Assembly: GCF_964033635.1 (NCBI RefSeq)
Contig: NZ_OZ035533.1
Coordinates: 682,001-746,000 of the forward strand
Reading direction: 5' to 3'
Source: Chitinophaga sp. MM2321
GTDB lineage: Bacteria > Bacteroidota > Bacteroidia > Chitinophagales > Chitinophagaceae
Length of the DNA stretch: 64,000 nt
Part shown: positions 1 through 8,673 of the stretch, one piece after another
Layout of the letters: the number at the start of each line of letters is the position of its first letter
Position numbering within the stretch: position 1 is the stretch's first letter
Notes under the pieces: model-generated
The model's input: the letters and a program-made list of their open reading frames with translations, nothing else
Databases searched by the model: none
Told to the model about the DNA's origin: nothing
Program-made: the position numbers and the translations under genes

Positions 1-1
1 A

Positions 2-1627
2 ATAATTGATCGGCTTCAGGCCAATGCGCTTGCTTTTGGAAAGGACCAGGAACACCCTTCATTGTTGATTACAGTTGACCTGCTGGGAATATCAGCGCGT
101 CTGACTTCCAGGCTGGTAAAATCTTTATCAGAAAAATCAGGTCTCGATCCTGCGCAAATAGTTATTTGTGCGTCACATACCCACGGCGGTCCGGAAATTG
201 GCAATGCCCTGAATATACTTCAGTACCGGCCGGGAAAATTCAGCGACTCATTGCTGGCCCTGGATCAGCTTTTACATATCGCCGGGTATACCGAACAGCT
301 AAGCCGGAAGCTTGAAGAAGTGGCATTGTCGGCATTAAAAGACAGGAAACCCGCCTTCATTAGCTGGGGACAGGGACAGGCTTCATTTGCGCACAACCGG
401 CGAACTGAAGGCGGCCCTACGGATCCCGCCTTGCCTATACTGAAAATAGCTAATGCCGATGGTACGCTACGTGCAGTGCTCGTTAATTATGCCTGTCATG
501 GCACCACGCTCGAAGGGAATATCAATAAGATACATGGTGACTGGATAAGTGAAGCAAGACACCAGATCGAAGCTAATCATCCCGGCGCAATGGCGCTGAT
601 TGCAATTGGATGTGCTGGCGATGCAGATCCAAAACCCCGTGGCATTCCTGAAAATGTGAAACAAAACGCAAAGGAAATAGCTGACAATGTTGATAAGGTA
701 CTTGCTTCACAGTTGGAGCCATTGAATGCACCACCAGTGGGGAAAATGGTCCGGATTAAACTTCCTTTCGCACATATTTCCACAGTAGCAGAATTGATGG
801 AAACAGCTAAACAGCAGGGAGAGGGAGAAGCATATTATGCCCGGCTGGCGCTTGAGCGCATACAAAGAGGAGACAGCATTGCATCAACATTGGATTACCC
901 TGTTCAAACCTGGAACTTTGCCGACAAAATGGTGATGGTGAACCTGGCCGGCGAAGTAGTGGTAGATTACAGCATACGGCTCAAGAATGAATTTGGCGCA
1001 GAGCGGCTTTGGGTTAATGCTTATTCCAATGATGTTCCGTGTTATATTGCTTCAAAGCGTGTAATCAGGGAAGGGGGGTATGAAGGAGCATCGAGCATGC
1101 CTTACTATAATCAACCCTCTCCATTAGCTGAAACGGTTGAAGATATGATTGTTGACGCAGTACAAAGTATCATGCCTGAAAGCTTCAATGATAAAAGAGA
1201 CACTGTGAATCACCAGGAGCTGATTATTAAAGACGAGGAGGGGGTACTTCATCTAACAGCATCCAGGGCAAAAGCTGTGGGACCCAATATAAAGTATATG
1301 CCTGAATGGAAAGCATTCGGCTGGTTTAACACGGATGACCAGGCGGAGTGGACGGTGCAGGTGGAAAAACCGACCAAGTACGCGGTGTATTTGAAATGGT
1401 CTGTTGCTGACAGTGAGGCGGGAAAATCTTTTCGGCTTAAAGCTGGTGGGCAATCGTTGAAGGGGAAAATTGCCCGCTCGGGATCGTGGTTTACTTTCAG
1501 AAAGGAGAGAATAGGTACGCTCAATTTGAGTGCCGGCGTGCATAATTTTGTTTTTTTATCGGGTTCGGAGAAAGAGAAGGGTGCTATGTTGGATCTTGCA
1601 GAATTGACCCTTACGCCTATTAAATAA
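2..1627 (+). CDS. Neutral/alkaline ceramidase-like hydrolase, 5' end outside the window
   Basis: The reading frame is open from the first bases, so the gene begins upstream of the window; the TTG at position 62 is an internal Leu, not a start. The protein resembles the N-terminal domain of neutral/alkaline non-lysosomal ceramidase, an amidase with a zinc site. Visible family motifs are ASHTHGGPE (around nt 170-196), NYACHGTT (around 486-510) and IGCAGDADP (around 605-631), which hold the metal-binding His residues and the conserved Gly/Asp loop. A beta-rich C-terminal part (from about nt 1250) may be an accessory domain. Proteins of this class often sit in Bacteroidota glycan loci, where the substrate need not be ceramide. 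The stop lies 4 nt before the permease gene, so the two are co-transcribed. Family assignment is good, substrate unknown. Confidence 0.8.
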   Translation: MIDRLQANALAFGKDQEHPSLLITVDLLGISARLTSRLVKSLSEKSGLDPAQIVICASHTHGGPEIGNALNILQYRPGKFSDSLLALDQLLHIAGYTEQLSRKLEEVALSALKDRKPAFISWGQGQASFAHNRRTEGGPTDPALPILKIANADGTLRAVLVNYACHGTTLEGNINKIHGDWISEARHQIEANHPGAMALIAIGCAGDADPKPRGIPENVKQNAKEIADNVDKVLASQLEPLNAPPVGKMVRIKLPFAHISTVAELMETAKQQGEGEAYYARLALERIQRGDSIASTLDYPVQTWNFADKMVMVNLAGEVVVDYSIRLKNEFGAERLWVNAYSNDVPCYIASKRVIREGGYEGASSMPYYNQPSPLAETVEDMIVDAVQSIMPESFNDKRDTVNHQELIIKDEEGVLHLTASRAKAVGPNIKYMPEWKAFGWFNTDDQAEWTVQVEKPTKYAVYLKWSVADSEAGKSFRLKAGGQSLKGKIARSGSWFTFRKERIGTLNLSAGVHNFVFLSGSEKEKGAMLDLAELTLTPIK

Positions 1628-1631
1628 TCAA

Positions 1632-2840
1632 ATGAGAAAGCTAATCCGATTCAGACTGTCCATTTTGATGTTTTTGGAATATTTTATATGGGGTGCATGG
1701 TATGTTACCATGGGGGCTTATATTTTTTCTAATTTTAACGGGGATGCCGTATTTGTTGGATCTGCATACGCAAACCTCTCCATTGCTGCCATTATCTCCC
1801 CGATTTTTATTGGATTGGTAGCAGATCGTTATTTCCCGGCGCAGAAAGTTTTGGGTATTCTTCATTTGCTTGGAGCGGCTACGTTGCTATGTATTAGCAA
1901 TGTGTCCGAAGCTAATGCATTCTGGTGGCTGATCCTGTTATATACGCTTCTGTATATGCCCACAATGGCCCTTGCCAACTCCATTTCTTTTTCGCAGTTG
2001 CAGGACGCATCGAAAGATTTTCCGAAAATCAGGGTTTTAGGAACTGTTGGTTGGATCGCAGCAGGACTGCTAATCGGGTTTATGAAAATTGAAACGGATG
2101 CGCTCACCTTTCGTATAGCAGCAATAGCATCGTTACTGCTTGGTGTTTATAGTTTTTCGCTTCCCAATACACCTCCTCAAAGAGGTGGGAGTACCAAGCT
2201 GTCTGTTCTTCTCGGGCTAGACGCGTTCCAGTTATTTAGATCAAGATCATTTACCGTATTTTTCCTATCATCTGTTGCCATTTGCATTCCGCTGTCATTT
2301 TATTATAGTTTTACGAATTCATTTTTAAACAATATAGGGTTTGAAAATGCTGCGGGGAAAATGACGATAGGGCAGGCGTCCGAATTTGTTTTTATGGTAT
2401 TAATTCCATTCTTTTTTCGCCGTCTCGGAGTGAAAAAAATGCTAATGATTGGTATTGGCGCATGGATCATCAGATACATATTTTTTGCTTGCGGAAATAC
2501 AGGTACGAATTTGTGGATGCTCTACGCAGGGATTGTGTTGCACGGCGTTTGTTTTGATTTCTTTTTTGTAACCGGTCAGATTTATACCGATAATGCTGCA
2601 AAGGATACGAACAAAAGTGCTGCACAAGGCATTATTACCCTCGCTACCTACGGCTTTGGCATACTGATCGGCTCCTATATTTCGGGTTTTGTAACCGAAC
2701 ATTATACCAATATTGTTGGCGGAACTAAAATATACAATTGGCAATCCATTTGGCAGGTACCAGCATTGATTGCTGCAGTTATTCTTTTGGCATTTGCCAC
2801 ATTTTTTAACGATAAAAATGAACGACAGGGGAAAACCTGA
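1632..2840 (+). CDS. NupG-type nucleoside/sugar MFS permease
   Basis: A 402-residue inner-membrane transporter of the nucleoside:H+ symporter branch of the major facilitator superfamily. The start is rich in hydrophobic segments with the FLEYFIWGAWYV type opening seen in NupG/XapB relatives, and the loop GLVADRYFP matches the MFS loop 2-3 signature. About twelve membrane helices can be counted. Length is normal for the family. It starts 4 nt after the ceramidase-like gene, which suggests translational coupling; the permease may import what that hydrolase releases. Bacteroidota members of this branch in sugar loci may carry sugars rather than nucleosides. The family call is firm, the substrate is inference. 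Confidence 0.85.
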   Translation: MRKLIRFRLSILMFLEYFIWGAWYVTMGAYIFSNFNGDAVFVGSAYANLSIAAIISPIFIGLVADRYFPAQKVLGILHLLGAATLLCISNVSEANAFWWLILLYTLLYMPTMALANSISFSQLQDASKDFPKIRVLGTVGWIAAGLLIGFMKIETDALTFRIAAIASLLLGVYSFSLPNTPPQRGGSTKLSVLLGLDAFQLFRSRSFTVFFLSSVAICIPLSFYYSFTNSFLNNIGFENAAGKMTIGQASEFVFMVLIPFFFRRLGVKKMLMIGIGAWIIRYIFFACGNTGTNLWMLYAGIVLHGVCFDFFFVTGQIYTDNAAKDTNKSAAQGIITLATYGFGILIGSYISGFVTEHYTNIVGGTKIYNWQSIWQVPALIAAVILLAFATFFNDKNERQGKT

Positions 2841-3017
2841 TATTTATTGAACTTGTTTAATTAATATAAATAATATAAGAGAAAAATCGCGTGTGCGGGT
2901 GGTAGGTTACGGCAATATGCGATCGGCTCATGCTGTGACCCCAGGATCAAATGGAGGGGGAATATGCGGACAAGTATCGACGGGTAAATCGAAAGCAGCA
3001 TTGAACGACAGGCTGGG

Positions 3018-3298
3018 TAGTAGTCAAGGTGATGCTGAGTTTAGTATTTATTTAGAAGAAAAGAATATTGTACCCGTTGAGCATCAGCATAAAAAACTTC
3101 ACGCAAAAGATTTTCTTGCGCCCTGTTGCCGTTCAGGATTTCCCCATCCGCAGAAAGCGGGTTACCTTATATGCAACGCTTCTCCGGTGGGAGGTTGTAA
3201 CCACCGGAGAAACCGTCACAAGGGATTGGGAAATAGTAAAAAAAGGAACGTGGATGCCAGAGGAATTCGCGGCTTTTTTAAAAGGATTACTTAGATAA
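3018..3298 (+). pseudogene. ISAon1-type transposase N-terminal protein, frameshifted
   Basis: Reading moves between frames. Residues like VVVKV (about nt 3018-3032) are followed in another frame by DAEFSIYLEEKN (about 3033-3068), and after about nt 3115 the sequence continues in a third register as AVQDFPIRRKR and then RDWEIVKKGTWMPEEFAAF, ending at the TAA at 3296-3298. These pieces in this order match the small first protein of ISAon1-family elements. At least two indels are needed to join them, so the gene is dead. The DWxxVxxGT and EFAAFLK motifs near the end are the clearest family marks. Confidence 0.7.
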
Positions 3299-3319
3299 TT
3301 ACCCATCAGCCCCGTTTAG

Positions 3320-3922
3320 TTGGGCCATTTCTTTCAAGTCGATGGAAAACAACTCGGGCAACAATATAAGCATCATTTAAGCGATTTTATTTGCTGGGAA
3401 CAGAAAGGACACTGTTCGGAATGGATGCTTTTGAACCGGGCCTACGAGCAGGCTAAAATCCACAAGACCGTCTATCAGCCTGAATTATTGCCCAATGGGG
3501 ATACCGTAAAACAACTACTAGCCAGGAGCAGATATCTACTCTTTAAACATCCCCGACTTTGGACCAGAGATCAACAACAACGCGCGGAGCTGCTGTTTAC
3601 ACGTTATCCGGTTATACGTAAAGCTTACCAACTCTCATTAAGATTAGGCGAAGTATACAGAAAATCCAAGTGCAAAGAAGAGGCTTTTAAAAAGCTGGCA
3701 TTGTGGTATAATGATGTCGAATCGGCAGGTCTGTCATCCTTTAAAACCCTTCCCAGGGCTATACAAACCCATTATCTGGAGATACTGAACTTCTTTAATA
3801 ACAGGAGTACTAATGCTGCTGCGGAATCCTTTAATGCTAAAATAAAAGCCTTTAGAAATGCACTTAGAGGTGTTAGGGATGTGCCGTTTTCCCTTTACAG
3901 ATTAACTAAGTTATATGCTTAA
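3320..3922 (+). pseudogene. ISL3-type transposase (ISAon1 family) with in-frame loss of the catalytic core
   Basis: The frame runs from near VDGKQLGQQYKHHLSDF to AAESFNAKIKAFRNALRG and RLTKLYA, which are the two ends of an ISAon1-family transposase. Around nt 3420-3450 the text jumps from the N-terminal region (EWMLL) to the region just before PELLPNGDT. Roughly the central hundred or more residues, with the first two catalytic Asp and the DRFH-type motif, are missing, yet the frame is kept. The last catalytic Glu (in AAESFNAK) remains. A TAG at 3317-3319 interrupts the same frame just upstream, between SPV and LGHFF. It is a non-functional remnant. Confidence 0.75.
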
Positions 3923-4163
3923 TTTTTTTGTTGATCCCCCAGGCTTTCAACTTGATCCCCATATCCGTAACGCCTGCCTTCAGTAATTTCTCGTAAACCC
4001 ATATTGCCCACTTGATTACCAATCGGCCCTACGTATTTTTAATACGAGGATGCTTTCTTTACTCACTTGCAGACCGGGCTGATTTATTCGCTTTTTTTAC
4101 CCATGCGGTCTGCAATGGACAGCAAATGGATGAAAAAGTTGGTAGAACCTCCAGTCGCAGTAT
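3923..4163 (+). other. Non-coding stretch between IS remnant and regulatory fossil
   Basis: About 240 bases without a gene. The first 40 or so belong to the right side of the insertion sequence (two TTGATCCCC-like motifs). The rest holds no recognisable protein on either strand; short open frames here have no family features. Confidence 0.5.
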
Positions 4164-4345
4164 AAAAGTATTTTCAACCCGTTACCTCTTTTTGGGATTT
4201 TTCTTGTCTTATGGGTGGCAGAAATATTTTACGCATTATTTTTTGTGAGTATAGTAAATTAATAATGTGAGCAAATCGGGACTGACTTATTTATTGGGGG
4301 TTTATTTAAATAAAGCCACCAGTATAAATGAGCGGGGATGAATGG
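4164..4345 (+). repeat. Fossil copy of the sigma-factor/FecR gene junction (partner at 21699-21880)
   Basis: This stretch aligns with 21699-21880, the spacer between the intact ECF sigma gene and the intact fecR gene plus the first fecR codons. The first 51 bases (4164-4214 against 21699-21749) differ at one position. Similarity then continues more loosely through a GTGAGTATA motif and across the fecR start: LTYL, the NK pair and the N/KERG/D motif can still be read here, but a stop follows at once. It is therefore a relic of a second sigma/FecR module, truncated next to the sulfatase gene at 4393. The nearly unchanged non-coding part could also be a conserved regulatory element. Confidence 0.75.
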
Positions 4346-4392
4346 ATAGAATAATATGCTACGACCAGAACAGATTATTAAAAGAAGTACTT

Positions 4393-5720
4393 ATGTCTAT
4401 TCAAAAAATAAATTTCAGGCTTTTGATCGTGCAGCTTTGTTTGATACCATTGGTGACGCAGGCGCAAAGGAACACATCAGCAGCTAAACCCAATATCATC
4501 TTTATTTTAGCCGACGATTTAGGATATGAAACTTTGCAAGCGAACGGGGGATCATCCTATAAAACGCCACAGCTGAATAAAATGGCACAAGCAGGTATGC
4601 GTTTTACGGAATGTAGCGCTAATCCGTTATGTACCCCTTCCCGGGTGCAATTGATGTCCGGAAAGTATAATTTCCGTAATTATAAAGGGTTTGGGATTTT
4701 AGACCCTGGTGAAACAACGTTTGCCCATTTATTAAAACAGGCTGGCTATGTAACTGCTATTAGCGGGAAGTGGCAGTTACTGGGGTCACAGCAACAACAA
4801 GCATCGCAGGACAGAAGGGGGCATATCCTCAAAATAGCGGGTTTGATGATTATTTTCTTTGGCAGGTAGAGCCGGTCAACCCCGATCCACGGTATAAAGA
4901 CCCGGTTATTTATACCCGCGATGGAAGTAAAAGTTTTCAGGGTGAATATGGGCCGGACCTGTTTGCTGCATTCGCAAAAAAATTCATAGAAAAAAACCGG
5001 GATACTTCCTTCTTTCTCTATTATCCAATGGTACTTACCCATGACCCTTTTCAGGCTACTCCCGATAGTCAGGATTTTTCCGCTTCAAAGGCGAAAGATA
5101 AAAGTAGTCCCGCCTATTTTGGAAGTATGGTAGCGTATATGGATAAAAAAGTAGGAGAGATTATTAAGACAGTTCAGGAACAAGGTATCAGCCGTAAAAC
5201 ATTAATAATTTTTGCGGGAGACAATGGCACCAGCCCGAGCATCATCTCTGTTTTAGATGGTAAGGAAGTGAAGGGAGGAAAAGGACGCACTACGGTATAT
5301 GGCACGCATGTGCCGCTCATCGCATACTGGGAAGGTGTCGTTAAACCTGGACAAGTAAATCATAATTTGATTGATTTTACGGATATCCTGCCCACATTTT
5401 TAGAAACAGCCGGAAAAGAAAAGCCTGCAGATTTTCATACAGACGGGACTAGCTTTTATGGTCAGTTATTAAACAAAAAAAATGCCGCCAAAAGAGACTG
5501 GGTTTTTTGTGCTTATGACCCCAAATGGGGTTCTTTTAAGCCCGCTACCTGGATTCAGGATAAACAGTGGAAACTATACCAAACAGGCGAATTTTATGAT
5601 CTTCAGCAGGATCCCGAGGAAAAATATGCCATTCAAACTACCAACCTGACCCCACGGGAAATGGCTGGAAAAGAAAAGCTCAAACAACAACTGTTAAACA
5701 TACTTCAACCCGGAAGATAA
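4393..5720 (+). pseudogene. Sulfatase (family S1), interrupted by a one-base frameshift
   Basis: The start is taken at ATG 4393 (MSIQKINFR, with a signal peptide ending near TQAQ) and an AAAGAAG stretch upstream. The frame gives ILADDLGYE metal-binding residues and the formylglycine site CTPSR (Cys about residue 80, nt 4630), then GKWQL. At a GGGG run near nt 4781-4784 the frame is lost. Downstream, the next frame carries the rest ([36 protein letters not shown]) to the stop at 5720. Restoring one G joins the halves into about 443 residues, close to the 441-residue paralog at 7306, with which it aligns throughout. It is either a true pseudogene, a phase-variable tract, or a sequencing error. 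Confidence 0.8.
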
Positions 5721-5742
5721 TTATTATAAAAAAGTAACGACT

Positions 5743-7206
5743 ATGTTAAAAAAGGAAAATAGCAACGATTCTCCCCAAAATTCGAGACGGAATTTTATTA
5801 GAAATGTCGGCGCGGCTGCCGCAGGGTTTATGATTGTTCCGCGTCATGTACTGGGTGGCAAAGGCTTTATTGCACCAAGTGATCGCCTGGTTATCGCTGG
5901 GGTGGGCGCCGGCGGAAAGGGGCAATCGGACATTGCGAATTTTTATAAAGGCGGCAAGGCGGAAATAGGTTTTCTATGTGACGTTGACGACAGGAAAGCA
6001 GCCACTTCAATCGCTAATTTTCCAAAAGCAAAATATTATAAAGACTGGCGCGAGCTTTTTGATAAAGAATCAAAAAATTTTGACGCAGTGTCTGTATCAA
6101 CACCGGATCATAACCATGCCATTATCTCTCTTTCCGCCATGCAATTAGGTAAACATGTGTATGTACAAAAACCCCTTACCCATGATATATATGAGGCGCG
6201 TATATTAACTGAAGCCGCTCGCCGGTATAAAGTAGTCACCCAGATGGGCAATCAGGGAGCTTCCGGAGATGGCGTGAGACAATTACAGGAATGGTATGAC
6301 GCCGGCATCATTGGCGAGGTAAATACAATTTATTGCTGGACTAATCGGCCGGTTTGGCCGCAGGGAATCCCCTGGCCTTCTGAAAGTGCGGCGATCCCCA
6401 AAGGTCTGGACTGGGATCTATGGCTAGGCACAGCCCCCTATAAAGATTATGTTGACAAAGTAGTGCCTTTTAACTGGCGTGGATGGTGGGATTATGGAAC
6501 CGGCGCTCTTGGCGATATGGCCTGTCACCTGATGGAAGCGCCTTTCCGTGTATTAAAACTTAAATATCCGACCGCAGTTGAATGTAGCGTTGGAAGTGTA
6601 TATGTAAATCAAAAACAAGCTTATTATCCGGATAGCTGTCCGCCATCTTCGCATGTTGTCATGAGTTTTGAATCGCGCAAAGGCAAAACACCGCTAAAAC
6701 TGCATTGGATGGATGGTGGTATTCAGCCCGTACGTCCGGAAGAACTCGAACCAACCGAAATGATGGGCGGCGACGGAGGCAATGGTGTTTTATTCATTGG
6801 TACCAAAGGGAAAATGATGTGTAGTACCTACGGAAAGGATCCTAAATTGTTACCACTGTCCCGTAATAATGAAGTGAAGGTAAAGCATACCATTCCTTTA
6901 GTGCCTGGTGGAGAAGCCGGACATTATACAGAATGGGTAGAAGCGGCTATTGCAGGCTATGGTAAAAAAGAACTCAGTTCCGACTTTGCCGTGGCTGGTC
7001 CGCTTACGGAGGCAGTATTGATGGGTAACCTCGCAATAAGAAGCCATAGTATACAGCGGCCAAGGGCTGACGGTAAAGGAATGAATTATCCCGGCCGCAA
7101 TATCAAAATGCTGTGGGATGGCGCTAATATGAAGATCACCAACTTTGATGAAGCCAACCAGTTCGTAAAACGCGCATACCGCGAAGGATGGAAGCTGACT
7201 GTTTAA
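5743..7206 (+). CDS. Gfo/Idh/MocA family oxidoreductase, Tat-exported
   Basis: A 487-residue NAD(P)-binding sugar dehydrogenase. The N-terminus carries a twin-arginine signal (NSRRNFIRNVG followed by AAAAGF), so the folded protein with its cofactor is probably exported to the periplasm. The Rossmann fold follows (VIAGVGAGGKGQSDI), then CDVDDR, and the family EKP-like motif appears as VQKPLTHD. The central WWDYGTGALGDMACHLM motif is typical of the Bacteroidota branch of this family. It lies 22 nt after the broken sulfatase and in the same operon as a DUF1080 protein and an isomerase-like protein, a set associated with oxidation of sugars to 3-keto derivatives and their cleavage. The actual substrate is not visible. 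Confidence 0.88.
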   Translation: MLKKENSNDSPQNSRRNFIRNVGAAAAGFMIVPRHVLGGKGFIAPSDRLVIAGVGAGGKGQSDIANFYKGGKAEIGFLCDVDDRKAATSIANFPKAKYYKDWRELFDKESKNFDAVSVSTPDHNHAIISLSAMQLGKHVYVQKPLTHDIYEARILTEAARRYKVVTQMGNQGASGDGVRQLQEWYDAGIIGEVNTIYCWTNRPVWPQGIPWPSESAAIPKGLDWDLWLGTAPYKDYVDKVVPFNWRGWWDYGTGALGDMACHLMEAPFRVLKLKYPTAVECSVGSVYVNQKQAYYPDSCPPSSHVVMSFESRKGKTPLKLHWMDGGIQPVRPEELEPTEMMGGDGGNGVLFIGTKGKMMCSTYGKDPKLLPLSRNNEVKVKHTIPLVPGGEAGHYTEWVEAAIAGYGKKELSSDFAVAGPLTEAVLMGNLAIRSHSIQRPRADGKGMNYPGRNIKMLWDGANMKITNFDEANQFVKRAYREGWKLTV

Positions 7207-7305
7207 TCCTTATGTGAACAGGTAGATAATTTCAATGATTGTATTTCTTAGCTCGGTTTAAGTACTATGGCCATATCGTGCACATTAACTATTAATGTTA
7301 AACTT

Positions 7306-8628
7306 ATGAAATTGAAAAGCATATTCATCCTCCTCCTGATGATAGTGTCAGGTTCTTCCAATGCTTTGAGCAGGAGTGAGGATCCATATAGTACCGGTAA
7401 GGCTAAAAAAGTAAATATCATCCTGATAATGGCGGATGATATGGGATATGAATGCCTGAGCAGTTATGGAAGCGCATCCTATTATACGCCGAATCTGGAT
7501 AAACTGGCAGGTATGGGCGTGCGGTTTGAAAATTGCTTTTCTCAGCCCCTGTGCACGCCGTCCCGCGTAAAGCTCATGACGGGGAAACATAATTTTCGCA
7601 ACTACCGGGTGTTTGGCTATCTGGATCCAAAGGAGAAAACTTTTGGGAATTTATTTAAAGATGCAGGTTATAGTACCTGCATTGCGGGTAAATGGCAACT
7701 GAACGGTATCTCCGGGAAAAAGCTGCCCGGATGGGAGGATGTATCACGCCCTAACCAATTCGGGTTTGATGAATATTGTTTGTGGCAGTTGCAAAACGAA
7801 AAATCAGAAGGAGAGAGGTATGCCAATCCATTGATTGTGCAAAATGGGAAAACACTGTCGAGAAACGACGATCAATACGGTCCTGATATATTTAGCAATT
7901 ATATCCTCGATTTTATGGACAGAAAGAAGAATGAGCCGTTCTTTATCTACTATCCTATGGCATTAGTGCACGACCCCTTCCTGCCTACACCGGTAAGCCG
8001 TAAATGGGTGGATCCTGCCAGCCGGCACAAGAATGATAACGATAACTTTAAAGACATGGTTGCCTATTCAGATATGATCGTTGGGAAGATTGTGGACAAA
8101 TTGAACAAATTAGGACTGGCAGAAAATACGCTCATTATTTTTACCGGTGATAATGGAACGAATGTCAAAATAACTTCTAAAATGAAGGATGGCCGCATTA
8201 TAAAGGGCGGTAAGGGAACCCTTACAGACGCAGGTACCCGGGTCCCTTTGATTGCTTATTGGAAAGGAAAATCATTGAAAGGAGCGGTCCATGTAAGCCT
8301 CGTTGATTTCAGCGATGTTTTTCCTACCCTGGCGCAGGCCGCAGGCATAGCTATCCCTGCAAACCGCGTGTTGGACGGGCAGAGCTTTCTCCCGCAGATA
8401 CTCGGTAAGCCTGGTCCGGTGAAAGAATACGTGTACGTTGATTATCAACGCAAGGCTTTTGTACGAGATCATTCTTTCAAACTGTATGACGATGGTCGCT
8501 TCTATGATATGAAAAATGATGTGTTGGAACAAAACCCTATGCCCCCAGCTGATATCAAGGGAACGGCACTCGTGGCAAAGAACAAGCTCCAGGAAGTAAT
8601 GCAGCAGATGCCTGTGTTGAAAAAGTAA
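7306..8628 (+). CDS. Sulfatase (family S1)
   Basis: The ATG at 7306 is preferred over 7267 because it opens a clean signal peptide (MKLKSIFILLLMIVSG). The mature enzyme has the calcium site MADDMGYE, the formylglycine motif CTPSR (Cys about residue 83), GKWQL, a second metal site FTGDNGT and the GTRVPLIAYW motif. At about 441 residues it has normal length for a periplasmic sulfatase. It hydrolyses a sulfate ester after FGE converts the Cys. It is the close paralog of the frameshifted sulfatase at 4393, sharing LCTPSR, NFRNY and LDP motifs in order, so it may cover that gene's role. Confidence 0.92.
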   Translation: MKLKSIFILLLMIVSGSSNALSRSEDPYSTGKAKKVNIILIMADDMGYECLSSYGSASYYTPNLDKLAGMGVRFENCFSQPLCTPSRVKLMTGKHNFRNYRVFGYLDPKEKTFGNLFKDAGYSTCIAGKWQLNGISGKKLPGWEDVSRPNQFGFDEYCLWQLQNEKSEGERYANPLIVQNGKTLSRNDDQYGPDIFSNYILDFMDRKKNEPFFIYYPMALVHDPFLPTPVSRKWVDPASRHKNDNDNFKDMVAYSDMIVGKIVDKLNKLGLAENTLIIFTGDNGTNVKITSKMKDGRIIKGGKGTLTDAGTRVPLIAYWKGKSLKGAVHVSLVDFSDVFPTLAQAAGIAIPANRVLDGQSFLPQILGKPGPVKEYVYVDYQRKAFVRDHSFKLYDDGRFYDMKNDVLEQNPMPPADIKGTALVAKNKLQEVMQQMPVLKK

Positions 8629-8673
8629 TGCGCTGACTTAAATTATTTCGTTTAATTCAAAAATTTAACAGAA

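Larger units (their letters stand above)
3018..3922 (+). mobile_element. Decayed ISAon1-type insertion sequence (ISL3-like transposase), internally deleted
   Basis: Two degraded reading frames in the order of ISAon1-family elements: a small N-terminal transposase protein followed by an ISL3-type DDE transposase. The first is broken by frameshifts, the second lacks its catalytic centre. Near the right side (about 3930-3965) the motif TTGATCCCC occurs twice, as is common near the ends of such elements, but I could not define terminal inverted repeats or a target duplication. The element cannot move by itself. It separates the permease gene from a fossil sigma/FecR junction. Confidence 0.75.

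Noticed and set aside
2893..3294. A 133-codon open frame before the transposase remnant
   Set aside because: Only the middle part (DAEFSIYLEEKN) has meaning, as one frame of the broken ISAon1 N-terminal protein; the rest is a frame artefact.
4012..4248. An open frame of 78 codons between the IS remnant and the first sulfatase
   Set aside because: It is made of the non-coding fossil of the sigma/FecR spacer and unrelated sequence; it has no family features and no plausible start region.
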